Below, piece by piece: positions 54,430-64,000 of a DNA stretch of 64,000 nt. The notes beneath the pieces were generated by a model. It was not told the origin of the DNA. It saw only the letters and a list, made by a program, of their open reading frames with translations, and made no database searches. How positions within the stretch are numbered: position 1 is the first letter of the stretch; each line of letters starts with the position of its first letter. The translations under genes and the position numbers were made by a program. This DNA is from Hanleya hanleyi (Eukaryota > Mollusca > Polyplacophora > Lepidopleurida > Hanleyidae): assembly GCA_036873755.1 (NCBI GenBank), contig JAVTVY010018772.1, positions 16,865-80,864 of the forward strand. Reading direction: 5' to 3'.

Positions 54430-55345
54430 CTGAATACTCTTCATGAGCCGCGGAGCACATATGTGGGGGAGGGAAAGCTGATCTGTATACCGGCCATGTT
54501 AAATGTTGGACTGGTGCTATCTAAGATAGGACTTATAACATTATAACATTTCGGGCTCCGCGGTCCCTGCTCTCTTGACCAGATTTCCAACCATGCATAT
54601 TCTAACTGATCTGCTTTACCGCTCCAATTAAAAATTCCAATCCAGGTTATAGCAGATAATCAGTCACTTGTCATTTTTGAAATTGTAAGGCCTGATTTAT
54701 CACTGGCCATTTTGACATGTTTTAAAAAGAATAACTAAACCGGCATACATGTATACAAAACAGGTCGCCTGGTGGGACTATTATATATAATACGAGGGAT
54801 AATAGGGCTCAGATCATCAGGCAGTTTGATATCTGGCCCCCGGGGCCGATGTAGGTCGGGAAGGCAGAAAAAAATTAAATAACCCTGACAGTCGCAGTTT
54901 ATAGATTTTTAAACCTTTTAACAAGAGATGGAAATAAATAACAAGGACAATTGACACACCAACAAAAAAACTTTCAAGTATTTAATAATGCAATAACGAT
55001 AAATATAGGCTACACCAACAATAAAACTTTCAAGCATTTAAAAATGTGTACGCATTCATAATATTGCATGTAGTTTGTCAGGAAATAAAATGCGCCCATT
55101 GTGTCCACCTATATTCTGCGAAAAGGTCGACATGGTCGATGCAAAAAGAATGTGAAACTCACTCCACTTGTCTATTTTTTTTTTTTATTTTTTTTTTAAT
55201 ATATACAATTGTTCAGGCGCGAGCGGTCAGGCGCGAGCGGTCACCGCCGGGGTCTAACTACGGGTTCCTAATTACAGGGAGCAGTCGGGATATTTATTAA
55301 TATCGCCTAAATAACCTCACCCTGGCGAGGCTAGACGATCGACTA
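54430..55345. other. No recognisable feature
   Basis: AT-rich, with T and A runs near 55,175-55,200 and a small GC-rich repeat GGCGCGAGCGGTCA twice at about 55,217 and 55,231. Confidence 0.4.
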
Positions 55346-57676
55346 TGTGCCTTTAAAATCCGATTGGCCTGATCCTATTGTTTTATTAACGTCGGAAACC
55401 ACCGAACACAAAACGGGCACCCCCGAACAAAAAAGTAATCACGTGACTCAGGCGCCATATTTGACTTTTCTGTTGCCACTGTCACTTCGGTCTTCGCTGT
55501 GCACGTCAAGTTTTCTGGTTTTATTCAAAATTCTACAACAATCATAGTTTTGTACATGCAGAATGGGGCGCGTTGAAATTACTGCAATGGACGGGCTATC
55601 AACTCGGACAGTCGATGAAACTGATTTTCATCATACTGTTTGCAGTCTCTCTATTTTTCTGAGATATATTGTAATCAGTCATTCTTTTGTTCCCTGTGAA
55701 TGCGTATGATCCGACATATCTGTTTGGTTCCTGGATTTGTTATCCTTGTAACATTTGTATCACAGCATACACAGTATCATATTTTCATCATACTGTTTGC
55801 AGTCTCTCTATTTATCTGAGATATATTGTTTTTAGTCATTCTTTTGTTCCCAGTGAATGTGTATGATCAGACATATCTGCTTGGCTCCTGGATTTGTTAT
55901 CCGTGTAACATTTGTATCACAGCATACACAATTTCATATTTTCATCATACTGTTTGCAGTTTCTCTATTTTTCTGAGATATATTGTAATCAGTCATTCTT
56001 TTGTTCCCAGTGAATGCGTATGATCACACATATCTGCTTGGTTCCATGGATTTGTTATCCTTGTAACATTTGTATCACAGCATACACTGTATCATATTTT
56101 CATCATACTGTTTGCATTCTCTCTATTTTTTCTGAGATATATTGTTTTCAGTCATTCTTTTGTTCCCAGTGAATGTGTATGATCAGACATATCTGCTTGG
56201 TTTCTGGATTTGTTATCCTTGTAACATTTGTATCACAGCATACTCTGTATCATGTTTTCATCATACTGTTTGCAGTCTCTCTATTTTTTCTGAGATATAT
56301 TGTATTCAGTCAATCTTTTGTTCCCAGTGAATGTGTACGATCCGACATATCTGCTTGGTTCCTGGATTTGTTTTCCTTGTAACATTTGTATCACAGCATA
56401 CACAGTATCATATTTTCATCATACTGTTTGCAGTCTCTCTATTTTCTGAGATAAATTGTAATCAGTCATTCTTTTGTTCCCAGTGAATGTGTATGATCCG
56501 ACATATCTGCTTGGTTCCTGGATTTGTTATCCTTGTAAGATTTGTATCACAGCATACACAGTATCATATTTCCATCATACTGTTTGCAGTCTCTCTATTT
56601 TTCTGAGATATATTGTAATCAGTCATTCTTTTGTTCCCAGTGAATGTGTATGATCAGACATATCTGTTTGGTTCCTGGATTTGTTAACCTTTGTAACAGT
56701 TGTATCAGAGCATACACAGCATCATATTTTCATCATACTGTTTGCAGTCTCTCTGTTTTTCTGAGAGGTATTGTATTCAGTCAATATTTTGTTCCCAGTG
56801 AATGTGTATGATCAGACATATCTGCTTGGTTCCTGGATTTGTTATCCTTGTAACATTTGTATCACAGCATACACTGTATCATATTTTCACCATACTGTTG
56901 GCAGTCTCTCTATTCTTTTTCTGAGATTTATTGTATTCAGTCAATCTTTTGTTCCCTGTGAAATGTGCATGATTAGATATAATTACCTTGCTCTTGGATT
57001 TGTTATCAACCCAATATATGCATCACAAAACCAAAGTATCATTTTTTCACCATACTGTTTGCAGTTTATTTAAGAAGATGTATTTTTTTTTCTCAGTCCA
57101 TATTTTGTTCCCTGTTAAATGTGTATGAACAGACATACCGGTCATGTTCCTGGATTTGTTATCCTTGCATCATATGCATCGCAAAATACACAGTACTATT
57201 TTTTTTTCACCATACTGTTTGCAGATTATCTAGGATGATGTATATTTTTAGCCCAAATTCCCATTGAAATGTGTATTCAGACATACCTGCCTTGTTCCTG
57301 GATGTTTTATCCTTGCATCATGCGCATGACAAAATGCACATTTTTCACCTAACTGTTTGCATATTATCTATGATGGTGTATTTTTTTTAGTTTATATTTC
57401 GTTCCCTGTGAAAGGTGTATGATCACACATATCTACTTTTTGTCGAGTCTTGGATTAGCTGTCCATGCAAGATACGTATGAAAAGAGTCGGCATCATAGT
57501 TTCTTCTGACTACTACACACTCAAATCTGTTTTTGAAAAATATTGTGTACATCATTTGAGTACTTGAACACAGGAAGTATTTGCACAGTGGACTTTATAT
57601 TGCGGCACTGTGTGTCGGGGTAAAAAGTGTAGGATGAAAGTAGCAGTTTTATATTTACTATATTTGTTTCCAAATT
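55346..57676 (+). repeat. Tandem segmental duplication, unit 1 (2331 bp)
   Basis: Starts TGTGCCTTTAAAATCCGATT and ends TTTGTTTCCAAA, then the same sequence restarts at 57,677. About 300 bp of complex sequence (with CACGTGACTCAGGCGCCATA and a short frame MGRVEITAMDGLSTRTVDE) leads into an array of about twelve ~155-160 bp subrepeats (55,622-57,510), each with CATCATACTGTTTGCAGTCT, TTTTGTTCCCAGTGAATGTG and CTGGATTTGTTATCCTTG. Subrepeats diverge toward the right. Open frames here are periodic shadows. Confidence 0.9.
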
Positions 57677-60003
57677 TGTGCCTTTAAAATCCGATTGGCC
57701 TGATCCTATTGTTTTATTAACGTCGGAAACCACCGAACACAAAACGGGCACCCCCGAACAAAAAAGTAATCACGTGACTCAGGCGCCATATTTGACTTTT
57801 CTGTTGCCACTGTCACTTCGGTCTTCGCTGTGCACGTCAAGTTTTCTGGTTTTATTCAAAATTCTACAACAATCATAGTTTTGTACATGCAGAATGGGGC
57901 GCGTTGAAATTACTGCAATGGACGGGCTATCAACTCGGACAGTCGATGAAACTGATTTTCATCATACTGTTTGCAGTCTCTCTATTTTTCTGAGATATAT
58001 TGTAATCAGTCATTCTTTTGTTCCCTGTGAATGCGTATGATCCGACATATCTGTTTGGTTCCTGGATTTGTTATCCTTGTAACATTTGTATCACAGCATA
58101 CACAGTATCATATTTTCATCATACTGTTTGCAGTCTCTCTATTTATCTGAGATATATTGTTTTTAGTCATTCTTTTGTTCCCAGTGAATGTGTATGATCA
58201 GACATATCTGCTTGGCTCCTGGATTTGTTATCCGTGTAACATTTGTATCACAGCATACACAATTTCATATTTTCATCATACTGTTTGCAGTTTCTCTATT
58301 TTTCTGAGATATATTGTAATCAGTCATTCTTTTGTTCCCAGTGAATGCGTATGATCACACATATCTGCTTGGTTCCATGGATTTGTTATCCTTGTAACAT
58401 TTGTATCACAGCATACACTGTATCATATTTTCATCATACTGTTTGCATTCTCTCTATTTTTTCTGAGATATATTGTTTTCAGTCATTCTTTTGTTCCCAG
58501 TGAATGTGTATGATCAGACATATCTGCTTGGTTTCTGGATTTGTTATCCTTGTAACATTTGTATCACAGCATACTCTGTATCATGTTTTCATCATACTGT
58601 TTGCAGTCTCTATTTTTTCTGAGATATATTGTATTCAGTCAATCTTTTGCTCCCAGTGAATGTGTACGATCCGACATATCTGCTTGGTTCCTGGATTTGT
58701 TTTCCTTGTAACATTTGTATCACAGCATACACAGTATCATATTTTCATCATACTGTTTGCAGTCTCTCTATTTTCTGAGATAAATTGTAATCAGTCATTC
58801 TTTTGTTCCCAGTGAATGTGTATGATCCGACATATCTGCTTGGTTCCTGGATTTGTTATCCTTGTAAGATTTGTATCACAGCATACACAGTATCATATTT
58901 CCATCATACTGTTTGCAGTCTCTCTATTTTTCTGAGATATATTGTAATCAGTCATTCTTTTGTTCCCAGTGAATGTGTATGATCAGACATATCTGTTTGG
59001 TTCCTGGATTTGTTAACCTTTGTAACAGTTGTATCAGAGCATACACAGCATCATATTTTCATCATACTGTTTGCAGTCTCTCTGTTTTTCTGAGAGGTAT
59101 TGTATTCAGTCAATATTTTGTTCCCAGTGAATGTGTATGATCAGACATATCTGCTTGGTTCCTGGATTTGTTATCCTTGTAACATTTGTATCACAGCATA
59201 CACTGTATCATATTTTCACCATACTGTTGGCAGTCTCTCTATTCTTTTTCTGAGATTTATTGTATTCAGTCAATCTTTTGTTCCCTGTGAAATGTGCATG
59301 ATCAGATATAATTACCTTGCTCTTGGATTTGTTATCAACCCAATATGTGCATCACAAAACCAAAGTATCATTTTTTCACCATACTGTTTGCAGTTTATTT
59401 AAGAAGATGTATTTTTTTTTCTCAGTCCATATTTTGTTCCCTGTTAAATGTGTATGAACAGACATACCGGTCATGTTCCTGGATTTGTTATCCTTGCATC
59501 ATATGCATCGCAAAATACACAGTACTATTTTTTTTTCACCATACTGTTTGCAGATTATCTAGGATGATGTATATTTTTAGCCCAAATTCCCATTGAAATG
59601 TGTATTCAGACATACCTGCCTTGTTCCTGGATGTTTTATCCTTGCATCATGCGCATGACAAAATGCACATTTTTCACCTAACTGTTTGCATATTATCTAT
59701 GATGGTGTATTTTTTTTAGTTTATATTTCGTTCCCTGTGAAAGGTGTATGATCACACATATCTACTTTTTGTCGAGTCTTGGATTAGCTGTCCATGCAAG
59801 ATACGTATGAAAAGAGTCGGCATCATAGTTTCTTCTGACTACTACACACTCAAATCTGTTTTTGAAAAATATTGTGTACATCATTTGAGTACTTGAACAC
59901 AGGAAGTATTTGCACAGTGGACTTTATATTGCGGCACTGTGTGTCGGGGTAAAAAGTGTAGGATGAAAGTAGCAGTTTTATATTTACTATATTTGTTTCC
60001 AAA
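57677..60003 (+). repeat. Tandem segmental duplication, unit 2
   Basis: Near-identical to unit 1. The differences I can see are few: a CT deletion at about 58,609, T to C at about 58,650 (TTTGCTCCC), GATCAG for GATTAG near 59,300 and ATGTGC for ATATGC near 59,345. The low divergence means a recent event, or an assembly artefact if read coverage does not support two units. Confidence 0.9.
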
Positions 60004-60291
60004 GACACTGTCTTTAACAATACATGAATGTGCACAGTGTAGTTACTTCCCTTCAGTGCAAGTATGTGTGATAATACAGAGTGCTCAAATGTTTTCATGT
60101 ACATATCTATTATCACTTGATTTCTTATGTCGTTATGATCGTACTTGATAATAAGACACGAGTCCAAAGTTACTTTACATGTGACAATTATACAGTCCGA
60201 GGGTGTTTTGATGATATTGTTAATATTGTTAGGTTCACTTATTGCAACGTAAGTAGTATACAAAGCGTCTTTAAGACCTTTAGCTCTTCAC

Positions 60292-60860
60292 TGCGCATGC
60301 GCAGAACCTTGGTTGACGTCAGAAGTGTGGATGTGCGCATGCGTGAGGGATGTGTGGTGGGAGGTGGGTACAAGATGGCGGCCTGTGTGGATGTGTGGTG
60401 GGAGGTGGGTACAAGATGGCGGCCTGTGTGGATGTGTGGTGGGAGGTGGGTACAAGATGGCGGCCTGTGTGGATGTGTGGTGGGAGGTGGGTACAAGATG
60501 GCGGCCTGGTTTTATGGTGGTGGGAGGTGGGTACAAGATGGCGGCCTGTGTGGATGTGTGGTGGGAGGTGGGTACCGCCATTTTGGCCACCTGTCCATCA
60601 ATTGGTGTTATAAGTGTGTAAGTGCGCATGCGTGATGGATGTGTGGTGGGAGGTGGGTACAATATGGCCGCCTGTGGATGGATGTGTGGTGGGAGGTGGG
60701 TACAAGATGGCGGCCTGGTTTTATGGTGGTGGGAGGTGGGTATCCACCATTTTGTACCCACCTCCCACCACCATCTGTCGATGTGCGCATGCGTGATGGA
60801 TGTGTGGTGGGAGGTGGGTACAAGATGGCGGATTGTAGAAAAACGTATAAAAGGAGTCGA
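60292..60860 (+). promoter_or_regulatory. Promoter array: NRF1-, CRE- and YY1-type sites plus TATA box
   Basis: A palindromic NRF1-type site TGCGCATGCGCA (60,292-60,303) and weaker GTGCGCATGCGTG sites at 60,333, 60,622 and 60,783; a perfect CRE TGACGTCA (60,314-60,321). A ~41 bp tandem unit GGTGG-GAGGTGGG-TACAAGATGGCGGCC carries the YY1-type AAGATGGCGGC at 60,372, 60,413, 60,454, 60,495, 60,535, 60,704 and 60,822 (the last ends GGCGGA), with inverted CCGCCATTTT (60,575) and CCACCATTTTGT (60,744) and a variant at 60,661. TATAAAAGG sits at 60,846. Together they face the CARD/PC4 gene. Site names rest on vertebrate consensus motifs; binding in this animal is inferred. Confidence 0.7.
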
Positions 60861-60992
60861 TTTTTAGGGTAGGGGTGTATTCATTGCACTACCCTGCGTA
60901 TCACTGTGACTTACCTGACCTGACCTGCCTGCCTGCTTGCCTGTCTGCCTGCCTGCTTGCTTCACCTCTAGTCAGTCATCCAGCCAGCTTGC

Positions 60993-62279
60993 ATGTTTTG
61001 TATGAGCTGTGAACCTTTTACTTTTTTCACTTTTACCAGTGCAAATTTACCAGACTTTTACACGGTAGCAGTTACTCACCAGCCTGAGCCCATAGTCATG
61101 ATGAATTCAGCCGACCTAGTCACGCTTCAAAAGAACCGTCCTCGCCTCGTTGATGAGATGGAGCATGTGGCTGAACTATGTGATTTCCTTATGCAGGAAA
61201 ACATACTCCTGAAACAGGGTGTCGAAGATATCATGGCGGAGAACACCGCTTCACGACAAAACAGAGCTCTCATCGACGGTCTACTGCGCTGTGGCCCCAA
61301 TGTATTTTCAGCCTTCGTGGAGGGGTTAAAGATCACGAGAAATGACGAACTAGCGGATCTACTTGAAATTCCCCTTGTAGATGATGATATCTTAGTGATG
61401 GATACGACCGAAGAGCGTACAGCTAGCAAACGTACGCACACTACCCCACCAGAGAGTACACCTGCTAAACGCGTTGGACGCCCCAAACGGCCCCGACTAA
61501 CACCGTTAGAAATACCTGAGTCAGTGATTGAGGAGCCAGTAGTACCCCAGCAAGTGCCTGTGAAACAAAAGGTAGAACTTCCTATGTCTGTCCAGGAGAT
61601 CAACAACCTTATTCAAGAGGCTTACCAGGCAGCTCACACAGACATTTGGGAGCTCTCACCCTATTTAACTGTGAGTGTGAAAGACGAAGAAGTGCATTTT
61701 AATGCAGCGGGCTTTAACGACAGATCTGGTAAGCATATTGCCATGACCTTGGACACCTGGCAAAAACTGGAGACCCTTGATTACGCCATCGATGCAGTTA
61801 TTCTCGACCAGGGGAATGACGAAGCGAAATTTCATATGGGTGACGACATCTTTGTGAGTTGTGCTTATTTCAACGACCAGCTCCTGGTGCATATTCGAAA
61901 ATGGCGAAAGCGGTTAGATACGCAAGAGCTTGTTGCTTGTCCTCAGGGTGTCACTTTGAAATTAACGGCGTGGCGGAAGTTGCAGAGTCTTGCAAGTACA
62001 ATTCGTCAAGCTCTGACCTACCAGGTGACTCACTATATTTATCAGAAGTACATCGACACAGTCCTGCATCTAATCATACCTCGCATGGACACTCTGGTAC
62101 CCTCATACGCGAGCATCACTGAAGCACTACAGGATGTGACCGAGCAGCAAATTGCCCTGGCATTGGAAGCGGCCTGTCCTCCCAAAATTCCACGTGAAGA
62201 GATTATTACGTACATCTATGTGCACCAGGGACGGAAAGATGATGATGAATTCAAACAAGTCTTGTTGACGAACTATTGA
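60993..62279 (+). CDS. Single-exon CARD / AT-hook / PC4-like protein (428 codons; start may be 61,098)
   Basis: Intact frame. Residues ~38-125 form a CARD (LQKNRPRLVDEMEHVAELCD, then ENILLKQGVEDIMAEN and FSAFVEGLKITRNDELADLL), a death-fold adaptor used in caspase or inflammasome-type signalling. Residues 159-168, KRVGRPKRPR, are an AT-hook for DNA minor groove binding. Residues ~279-340 match the PC4/Sub1 transcription-coactivator fold (FHMGDDIFVSCAYFNDQLLV, HIRKW, then GVTLKLTAWRKL); residues ~225-265 look like a degenerate first PC4 half (IAMTLDTWQKLETLDYAIDA). The C-terminal ~85 residues are unassigned. ATG 61,098 has a better context (G at -3) and starts right at the CARD; 60,993 is the upstream option. 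TATA box 150 bp upstream; poly(A) signal at 62,447. The domain set suggests a nuclear sensor or regulator; I know no protein with this combination. Host gene or viral/transposon gene are both possible. Confidence 0.85.
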   Translation: MFCMSCEPFTFFTFTSANLPDFYTVAVTHQPEPIVMMNSADLVTLQKNRPRLVDEMEHVAELCDFLMQENILLKQGVEDIMAENTASRQNRALIDGLLRCGPNVFSAFVEGLKITRNDELADLLEIPLVDDDILVMDTTEERTASKRTHTTPPESTPAKRVGRPKRPRLTPLEIPESVIEEPVVPQQVPVKQKVELPMSVQEINNLIQEAYQAAHTDIWELSPYLTVSVKDEEVHFNAAGFNDRSGKHIAMTLDTWQKLETLDYAIDAVILDQGNDEAKFHMGDDIFVSCAYFNDQLLVHIRKWRKRLDTQELVACPQGVTLKLTAWRKLQSLASTIRQALTYQVTHYIYQKYIDTVLHLIIPRMDTLVPSYASITEALQDVTEQQIALALEAACPPKIPREEIITYIYVHQGRKDDDEFKQVLLTNY

Positions 62280-62439
62280 GAACAAGTGTTGAAAAAACAT
62301 TTACTATACACATTTATTGATCTTGAGAGCGTATAATTGTATTAAAAATTCAGAGTTTTTTGACTGTTAATTGTATTAAAAAATTCAATACTCAGATATA
62401 ATTGTATTAAATTCAATACCCTTGTGAATACGTTCATTC

Positions 62440-62455
62440 TGTGTTAATAAAAATA
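62440..62455 (+). terminator. Polyadenylation signal of the CARD/PC4 gene
   Basis: AATAAA within GTTAATAAAAATAG, about 165 bases after the stop. Between them the sequence AATTGTATTAAA recurs three times (62,334, 62,371, 62,400). Confidence 0.55.
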
Positions 62456-62534
62456 GTAGAAAATTAAAAAAAATGCTTCTTAGTGTTCATTCTATTGCTT
62501 GTTAGTGTTCATTCTTTTTTTAAATTGCGCACAA

Positions 62535-63395
62535 GGCCGATATGTCAACCCCACACCCAGTCCATTAGATGCCCCTTCACATAAGCTTCACATTGATACC
62601 TTACTCGACCCCATCGGTCCACTAGGGGCTCTCCTAGCTCCAAAAAGGCTATTTTCATACCCTTCGGCCGCCGCGCATGCGCAGAAGGCCGATATGTCAA
62701 CCCCACACCCAGTCCATTAGATGCCCCTTCACATAAGCTTCACATTGATACCTTACTCGACCACATCGGTCCACTAGGGGCTCTCCTAGCTCCAAAAAGG
62801 CTATTTTCATACCCTTCGGCCGCCGCGCATGCGCAGAAGGCCGATATGTCAACCCCACACCCAGCCCATTAGATAGCCCTTCACCTAAGCTTCAATTTGA
62901 TACCTCACTCGACCCACTACCTCCAAAATAAAAAAATAAAAAAAATAAAAAAAAATGAAGGTCGATATCGACCTTCAAAATAGCCTTTTTGGAGTTAGGG
63001 GAGCCTCTAATGGTCCAATGGGGTCGAGTGAGGTATCAATGTGAAGCATTCATGAAATGCTTCAATTTGATACCTCACTCGACCCACTACCCCAAAATAA
63101 AAAAAAAATGAAGGTCGATATCGACCTTCAAAATAGCCTTTTTGGAGCTAGGGGAGCCCCTAATGGTGCAATGGGGTCGAGTGAGGTATCAATGTGAAGC
63201 ATTCATGAAGGGGCATCTAATGGACTGGGTGTTGATTGGACGAGAGCTCTGTTATTTTCATACCCTTTTTGTATATCGACATTCATTTTTTTTTTATATA
63301 TATTTTTTTTTTTTGGAGGTAGTGGGTCGAGTGAGGTATCAAATTGAAGCTTAGGTGAAGGGCTATCTAATGGACTGGGTGTGGGTTGAAATAAT
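62535..63395. repeat. 152 bp direct repeats facing inverted copies with perfect palindromes
   Basis: Direct units begin GGCCGATATGTCAACCCCAC at 62,535, 62,687 and 62,839 (152 bp period), two complete and one partial; each complete unit ends with an NRF1-type CGCGCATGCGCAG. From 62,957 the same words return inverted (GGGTCGAGTGAGGTATCAAT, GGGGCATCTAATGGACTGGG). The 20-base palindrome GAAGGTCGATATCGACCTTC occurs at about 62,957 and 63,109, each beside A-rich runs. The block separates two convergent genes and could fold into large cruciforms. Confidence 0.75.
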
Positions 63396-63575
63396 CCCCT
63401 TTTTTTCAATAATTTCAATTTTTATTTTTTTCAATAATTTCAAAAAAAAAAAAAAATTCTTTGAGGAGAGGATGATGGGCGTTGGTGTTAATTTTTGTGC
63501 TTTTTTGATAGAAGTTTTCTCTTCCGGAAAGATGGGTTGGCCCTGAAAAGGGCCTTTGAAAGTGTTACACGACAC

Positions 63576-64000
63576 TTATGCGCGGTATATTCTCTTTATA
63601 CCACCTACATGCTTCCTGCATATGGGGCATTTTATTTTTAGATGCTCCTCCCCGGCGTCAACGCAGCGGCACATGGCTCCATCACACGACAGTGTGACCC
63701 AACAATCTTTACACAGGCAGAGATGTCCACACGGTAATACAGCGTACTGGCTTTCCTCATATGTACAGATACTACATCGTGTTTTTTTTTCTTCTATTTT
63801 TCGTTCTTTCTTCTGTCTGGAAATCTCCGCCTCCATCACATTCATGTCTTTCCGCATGGCGTTAATCCGTTCGTTGAGGCGGGTTACCTCGGCTTCGTGG
63901 TAGCATGGTTGTGGTGTTTCGGCAGCCAAAATCGTTGGAGTTTCGCCAGGCGACGTTATTGCAAGTTTATTGCTATTTAACCATGCACGGTCTTCAGCCG
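63576..64000 (-). CDS. RING-finger protein, C-terminal part (runs off the right edge)
   Basis: The minus-strand frame is open from the window edge to the stop at 63,576, so the N-terminus is missing; upstream of the LAAETPQ segment the frame continues without a stop (AEDRAWLNSNKLAI at the edge). A coiled coil EVTRLNERINAMRKDMNVME is followed by a C-terminal RING: CSIC, then LPCGHLCLCKDCW and KCPICRKHVGG, a C3HC4 arrangement as in IAP-type ubiquitin ligases. The order coiled coil then terminal RING suggests an E3 ligase that dimerises. It is convergent with the CARD/PC4 gene. RING proteins of this shape occur in animals and in large DNA viruses of invertebrates; the window cannot decide. Confidence 0.8.
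   Translation of the reverse strand, partial: AEDRAWLNSNKLAITSPGETPTILAAETPQPCYHEAEVTRLNERINAMRKDMNVMEAEISRQKKERKIEEKKTRCSICTYEESQYAVLPCGHLCLCKDCWVTLSCDGAMCRCVDAGEEHLKIKCPICRKHVGGIKRIYRA

Noticed and set aside
55622..59600. Repeated frames reading NVYDQTYLLGSWICYPCNIC and similar
   Set aside because: They are shadows of the ~157 bp DNA subrepeat; frames restart with the repeat period and show no independent conservation.
60081..60823. Long open frames on both strands over the promoter repeat (for example 60,081-60,635 + and 60,288-60,761 -)
   Set aside because: They translate the 41 bp DNA repeat in several frames at once, giving low-complexity periodic peptides; the repeat is better explained as regulatory-site DNA.

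Overview
The window reads as nuclear DNA of a marine mollusc, most likely a gastropod. It is AT-rich, intron-bearing and packed with young and old transposable elements. No bacterial operons, rRNA, tRNA or CRISPR were found. The best lineage hint is a LINE 3' tail (GTCGC...GCTGAACGCGAC + ATTAAA + CT repeats) that recurs throughout; from memory it resembles tails common in abalone-type vetigastropod DNA. That is recollection, not a database result.
Layout. 1-9,960: broken LINE reverse transcriptase split by a 1.85 kb TIR transposon, a Penelope-like element (PLE), short hairpin elements, a decayed minus-strand Ty3/gypsy pol and LINE endonuclease. 9,961-15,918: little beyond a LINE copy inside a palindromic element, a 41 bp tandem repeat and a palindrome-rich element. 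15,919-19,500: a four-exon cellular gene remnant (SAMD3-like in character) with matching splice phases but two in-frame stops; a hAT-like element sits in intron 3. 20,000-31,487: LINE tails, PLE copies and repeat units carrying a structured RNA motif. 31,488-49,730: one 18 kb Ty3/gypsy element (gag, protease, RT, RNase H, integrase, 2.36 kb 3' LTR) into which two PLEs, a 3.06 kb element inside one PLE, a 660 bp element with direct repeats, and a CR1-like LINE were inserted. 49,731-54,430: more LINE ends and another palindrome-rich element. 55,346-60,003: a 2.33 kb tandem duplication filled with ~157 bp subrepeats. 60,290-64,000: the only region with intact single-exon genes: a strong promoter array (NRF1-, CRE- and YY1-type sites, TATA box) in front of a CARD / AT-hook / PC4-like protein gene, facing a C-terminal RING finger gene across a palindromic intergenic repeat.
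Most notable candidates. (1) A ~90-110 nt RNA motif, present in PLE 3' regions and in separate composite repeats, has helices preserved by paired base changes between families; I do not recognise it as a named ribozyme. (2) A CARD-AT hook-PC4 gene with an unusual multi-copy YY1/NRF1 promoter, convergent with a RING gene, could be a host innate-immune gene pair or part of an integrated DNA virus or giant transposon running off the right edge. (3) Several short elements share one architecture, a 6-8 bp word repeated in alternating orientation, but with different words.
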